A DNA stretch of 18,360 nt from an uncultured Alphaproteobacteria bacterium (lineage in GTDB: Bacteria > Pseudomonadota > Alphaproteobacteria > Caulobacterales > Caulobacteraceae): contig CAIZKE010000299.1 of the NCBI GenBank assembly GCA_903933475.1, positions 1-18,360 of the forward strand, written 5' to 3'. Shown in pieces: positions 15,379 to 18,360 of the stretch. How positions within the stretch are numbered: position 1 is the first letter of the stretch; each line of letters opens with the position of its first letter. A program made the position numbers and the translations under genes. Below the pieces are notes generated by a model. That model saw only the letters and a list, made by a program, of their open reading frames with translations, was not told where the DNA came from and did no database searches.

Positions 15379-16412
15379 ACCTGGCTGAGGCCATCCGGCT
15401 GCGGGATTCCTCCCGGCTGCCCTCGCGGCGTGATGAGGACTGGCGCTGGACGGACCTCCGCAGCCTGGTCCGGACCTTGCCGGAGCCCTCGCCGTCGCTG
15501 GATGCCGCCCGGCTTGGGCCTGGCCCCTTTGAGGGGATCTGCGAGACGGTTGTGACCCTGGCGAATGGCGTGGGGCCTGTCGCGATCGAGGTCTCCGCCG
15601 GTGAAACCCGCACCTTGGCGCTGAGAAATGTCTCTCGTGGTGACGGTTCACATGCGGCCCATCTCCGGATCACGGTCGCCGCCGGGGCCCGCCTGACCCT
15701 TCTGGAGTCCCATGAAGGCGATGGGGGCGGCCTGTCCCTGCTGTCTCTCGAGGTCGACCTGGCTTCAGGCGCATCGTGCGAGCGCCTGGTCATCGCGGAC
15801 GGCGGCACCGACGCGATCTCGCTAGTGGACGCCGAGGTCCGGCTCGGGGCCGGATCGGAATGGGCACAGACGCTTCTGACCAACGGGGCCCGCCGCCAGA
15901 GGCTGGAGACCCGGGTTCTCAATCCCGGAGACGGTGCCAGCGTACGCCTGGACGGGATCTATGTTCTCTCTGGCCGCAGCCACGCGGACCAGACATCCAG
16001 CGTCACGCATTCCGGTCCCCAGGGCCAGACCGTCCAGCTCACCCGGGGTGTGGTCGACGACCAGGCCCGGGCCGTCTTCCAGGGGCGGATCACGGTCGAG
16101 GCTGGCGCCGATGGAACCGATGCGCGGATGGCGCACAACGCCCTTATCCTGTCAGACCGCGCCGAGGTGGACGCTCGCCCTGAGCTTGAGATCTACGCGG
16201 ACGACGTGGCCTGCGCCCATGGGGCCACGGTCGGTACCCTGGATGCTGAGTTGCTCTTCTACATGCGCCAGAGGGGGCTTCCCGAGGCGGAGGCCCGGTC
16301 CCTGCTCCTGGCGTCCTTCCTCGGCGAGGTCATCGACCGCATCCAGTGCGCCGCCGCCGCCGGGCGCATGCGGGCCTGGCTGCAGGAACGCATCTGGGGG
16401 TCTGGGGAATGA
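15375..16412 (+). CDS. sufD: Fe-S cluster scaffold subunit SufD
   Basis: A 345-aa paralogue and partner of SufB in the SufBCD complex, needed for iron acquisition and scaffold stability. The N-terminal helical motif SRRDEDWRWTDLRSL is typical of SufD. The beta-helix core leads to EIYADDVACAHGATVGTLDAELLFY, where H282 corresponds to the E. coli SufD histidine important for cluster assembly, and to LLLASFLGEVIDRI. It is shorter than E. coli SufD (423 aa), as is common in alphaproteobacteria. Translation probably starts at GTG 15375, overlapping the sufC stop; its own ribosome site is weak, which fits coupled translation. The end overlaps sufS by ATGA. Confidence 0.95.
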   Translation: MNLAEAIRLRDSSRLPSRRDEDWRWTDLRSLVRTLPEPSPSLDAARLGPGPFEGICETVVTLANGVGPVAIEVSAGETRTLALRNVSRGDGSHAAHLRITVAAGARLTLLESHEGDGGGLSLLSLEVDLASGASCERLVIADGGTDAISLVDAEVRLGAGSEWAQTLLTNGARRQRLETRVLNPGDGASVRLDGIYVLSGRSHADQTSSVTHSGPQGQTVQLTRGVVDDQARAVFQGRITVEAGADGTDARMAHNALILSDRAEVDARPELEIYADDVACAHGATVGTLDAELLFYMRQRGLPEAEARSLLLASFLGEVIDRIQCAAAAGRMRAWLQERIWGSGE

Positions 16413-17623
16413 CCTTCGATCCTCAGGCCATCCGGGCGGAGTTCGCGATCCTCTCCCGGCGTATCGGCGACCGCCCCCTTGTCTACCTCGATAGCGCCGC
16501 CTCGGCCCAGAAGCCCGAGATTGTGATCCAGGCCATGACGGACCTGATGCGGCACAGCTACGCCAATGTGCACCGTGGCCTGCATACGCTTGCGAATGAA
16601 ACGACTGAACTCTATGAAAACGCGAGAGAAAATGTTGCCCGGTTCATAGGGGCGGCACCGTCTGAGGTCGTCTTCACCCGAGGCGCGACAGAAGCCCTGA
16701 ACCTGGTGGCTGCAGGCCTTGGGGCCGGGATGTCGGAGGGTGACGAAGTCCTCCTGACGGAGATGGAGCACCACGCCAACATCGTACCCTGGCACTTCCT
16801 GCGGGAGCGTAAGGGTGTGGTGCTTCGGTTCGCCCCCATCCACGAGGACGGTGCCCTGGACCTCGAAGCCCTGGAGCGCATGATCTCGCCGCGCACCCGG
16901 GTCATCTCGCTTGTCCACATGTCCAATGTCCTCGGGACGGTGAATCCCGTGGCGAAGGTTGCGGCCCTGGCCCGGGCGGCCGGCGCGGTAACCGTGGTGG
17001 ATGCCTGCCAGTCCATCGTCCATGCGCCTCTGGATGTGGCCACACTCGGCGCCGACTTCGTCGCGTTTTCCGGGCACAAGCTCTACGGGCCAACGGGTAT
17101 TGGCGTCCTCTGGGGCCACCCCGAGCGTCTTGCCGCCCTTCCACCCTGGCAGGGCGGTGGAGAAATGATCGATCGGGTGGACTTCGACCACATCACCTAT
17201 GCCGAGCCACCCCTCCGGTTCGAGGCGGGCACGCCGGCGATCGTCGAGGCCATCGGGCTGGGCGCCGCCGTCAAATGGCTGGGAGGCCTGGATCGTTCTG
17301 CCATCGCCGCGCATGAACAGGCGCTTTATGAGGCAGCGGCAGCCGGACTGTCCGGCATTCCTGGCGCCCGGATCCTGGGCACGACGGCGGACAAGGGTGC
17401 GATTCTCAGCTTCACCCTGGAAGGTGCCCACGCCCACGACGTCGCCCAACTGCTTGACCGCTACGGCGTGGCGGTTCGGGCCGGAGCCCATTGCGCCGAG
17501 CCCCTCATGCGTAGACTGGGCGTGAGCTCCAGCCTCCGCGCCTCCTTCGCCCTCTACAACACCCGCCAGGAAGTCGATGCCTTCCTGGACGCCCTGGATC
17601 GAACCCGGACCTTCTTCACATGA
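16409..17623 (+). CDS. sufS: Class II cysteine desulfurase SufS
   Basis: A 404-aa PLP-dependent enzyme that supplies persulfide sulfur to SufB, usually through a SufE-type carrier. DSAASAQKPEIVIQAM and SYANVHRGLHTLANETTELYE are diagnostic of SufS/CsdA. FTRGATEALNLVA, MEHHANIVPWH and VVDACQSIVH line the PLP site, K224 in FSGHKLYGPTGIGVLWG is the Schiff-base lysine, and C362 in RAGAHCAEPLMRRLG is the catalytic cysteine on the short class II loop. The ATG at 16409 is chosen because it overlaps the sufD stop (ATGA) and matches homologues; the frame is open further back, inside sufD, with no homology. No sufE or sufU gene is present in this window. Confidence 0.97.
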   Translation: MTFDPQAIRAEFAILSRRIGDRPLVYLDSAASAQKPEIVIQAMTDLMRHSYANVHRGLHTLANETTELYENARENVARFIGAAPSEVVFTRGATEALNLVAAGLGAGMSEGDEVLLTEMEHHANIVPWHFLRERKGVVLRFAPIHEDGALDLEALERMISPRTRVISLVHMSNVLGTVNPVAKVAALARAAGAVTVVDACQSIVHAPLDVATLGADFVAFSGHKLYGPTGIGVLWGHPERLAALPPWQGGGEMIDRVDFDHITYAEPPLRFEAGTPAIVEAIGLGAAVKWLGGLDRSAIAAHEQALYEAAAAGLSGIPGARILGTTADKGAILSFTLEGAHAHDVAQLLDRYGVAVRAGAHCAEPLMRRLGVSSSLRASFALYNTRQEVDAFLDALDRTRTFFT

Positions 17624-17973
17624 GTGCAAATCCCGAAGAGACGAACAGCGCCCTGAGCCAGTCAGAGCTTGACCGCTTCACAGACCTCCTGATCGAGGCC
17701 TTCAAGACCGTGTTCGACCCGGAAATCCCCGTCGACATCTACGAGCTTGGCCTCATCTACAAGGTCGACGTGTCGGATGACCGGGACGTGGCGGTCGACA
17801 TGACCCTGACCGCCCCGGGCTGCCCTGTCGCGGGCGAGATGCCAGGTTGGGTCGAGGATGCGGTCCGGAATGTTCCCGGGGTGCGGGCTGTCAAGGTCGA
17901 CCTGGTCTTTGATCCGCCCTGGGATCCCTCCCGGATGTCGGATGAGGCCAAGCTTCAATTGAACATGTTCTGA
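17620..17973 (+). CDS. SUF-associated DUF59/MIP18-family protein (SufT-like)
   Basis: A 117-aa protein with a short acidic N-terminal extension and a single DUF59 domain. Its marks are FDPEIPVDIYELGLIYKV (32-49), MTLTAPGCPVAGEMP with the conserved C68, and VDLVFDPPWDPSRMSDEAKLQL at the C-terminus. Members of this family act in late Fe-S cluster maturation or transfer, and in many bacteria this form sits in suf operons. It overlaps sufS by ATGA and is followed 15 bases later by sufA. It is sometimes labelled sufT, but true SufT is also used for a longer DUF59 protein, so the symbol is left open. Confidence 0.93.
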   Translation: MSANPEETNSALSQSELDRFTDLLIEAFKTVFDPEIPVDIYELGLIYKVDVSDDRDVAVDMTLTAPGCPVAGEMPGWVEDAVRNVPGVRAVKVDLVFDPPWDPSRMSDEAKLQLNMF

Positions 17974-17988
17974 GGCCATATAGACACC

Positions 17989-18360
17989 ATGACCCTCGAG
18001 ACCCCAACCCTCACACCCCGTCCGCGCCGACCCCGCCCTCAGGTGGTTGCCCTGTCGCCAGCCGCTGCCGAGCGGGTACGGGAAATCATCGCGCGTTCGG
18101 AGCACGCCGTCGCCGGCCTGCGGGTTGGCGTGCGCAACGGCGGCTGTGCCGGCCAGGAATACGTCCTGGACTATGCGGAAGTTGCAGACCCGCTTGACGA
18201 AGTCGTCGTGGACCAGGGGGTGACAGTCCTGGTCGAGCCGTCGGCCGTACTGTTCCTGCTGGGAACCGTGATCGACTACGAGGTCACCCGGCTGTCCGCC
18301 AAGTTCGTATTCCGCAACCCCAATCAGACCGACGCTTGCGGCTGCGGCGAGAGCGTAACC
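17989..18360 (+). CDS. sufA: A-type Fe-S carrier SufA/IscA, cut at window end
   Basis: The frame is open for 124 codons to the window edge with no stop. An N-terminal Pro/Arg-rich extension of about 20 residues precedes the HesB/IscA domain (VVALSPAAAERVREIIARSE). The cluster-binding cysteines are C53 in VRNGGCAGQEYVLDY and C117 and C119 in DACGCGES, the pattern of A-type carriers that receive clusters from SufBCD and pass them to target proteins. The C-terminal motif is already present, so only a few residues should be missing. It is the last visible gene of the suf operon. By context it is called SufA; the sequence alone does not separate SufA from IscA or ErpA. Confidence 0.92.
   Translation, partial: MTLETPTLTPRPRRPRPQVVALSPAAAERVREIIARSEHAVAGLRVGVRNGGCAGQEYVLDYAEVADPLDEVVVDQGVTVLVEPSAVLFLLGTVIDYEVTRLSAKFVFRNPNQTDACGCGESVT

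Noticed and set aside
16259..17629. Minus-strand 456-codon open frame
   Set aside because: It is antisense to sufS and sufD, which have conserved catalytic residues; the length reflects high GC content.

Overview
The window is GC-rich, densely packed chromosomal DNA from an alphaproteobacterium. The order of genes (prfB, a bactofilin/M23 peptidase pair, bcp, tyrS, anmK, then an iscR-led suf operon), the protein sequences and a Caulobacter-type promoter upstream of iscR suggest Caulobacterales, perhaps Phenylobacterium or Caulobacter. The genus is inference.

Layout. Bases 1-1021 hold the 3' part of prfB (release factor 2). Bases 1196-5350 form an accessory block: a TetR-family regulator (-), an acyl-CoA dehydrogenase (+), a relic of a glutathione S-transferase gene (-), and a two-gene minus-strand operon of a crotonase-fold protein and a nitronate-monooxygenase-like flavoprotein. 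A near-identical 35-bp promoter/operator with a GCGAAT-N3-ATTCGC palindrome lies in front of both the dehydrogenase and the crotonase operon, 3.3 kb apart. The block therefore reads as one small TetR regulon for an unidentified acyl-CoA substrate. Bases 5351-5640 hold no recognisable gene.

Bases 5664-9089 are minus-strand housekeeping genes: bacA (bactofilin), its overlapping M23 peptidase partner (lmdC/ldpA-like), a one-cysteine Bcp peroxiredoxin and tyrS. Divergent from tyrS is anmK (9265-10371), which ends 2 bp from a convergent alpha/beta hydrolase whose expected nucleophilic serine is aspartate.

Bases 11180-18360 are an iron-sulfur assembly operon: iscR, a class I cysteine desulfurase, sufB, an uncharacterised 135-aa protein, sufC, sufD, sufS, a SufT-like DUF59 protein and sufA (cut by the window end). 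Most junctions are 4-base stop/start overlaps, implying tight translational coupling. Sulfur is taken from cysteine by the desulfurases, clusters are built on SufBCD, and SufA/DUF59 proteins act in transfer; IscR with a 2Fe-2S cluster presumably senses demand. An IscR type-1-like half-site overlaps the -35 element of its promoter.

The best candidates for undescribed biology are the TetR two-promoter regulon with a crotonase lacking both catalytic glutamates, the unknown protein translationally coupled inside the suf operon, and the Asp-nucleophile hydrolase.
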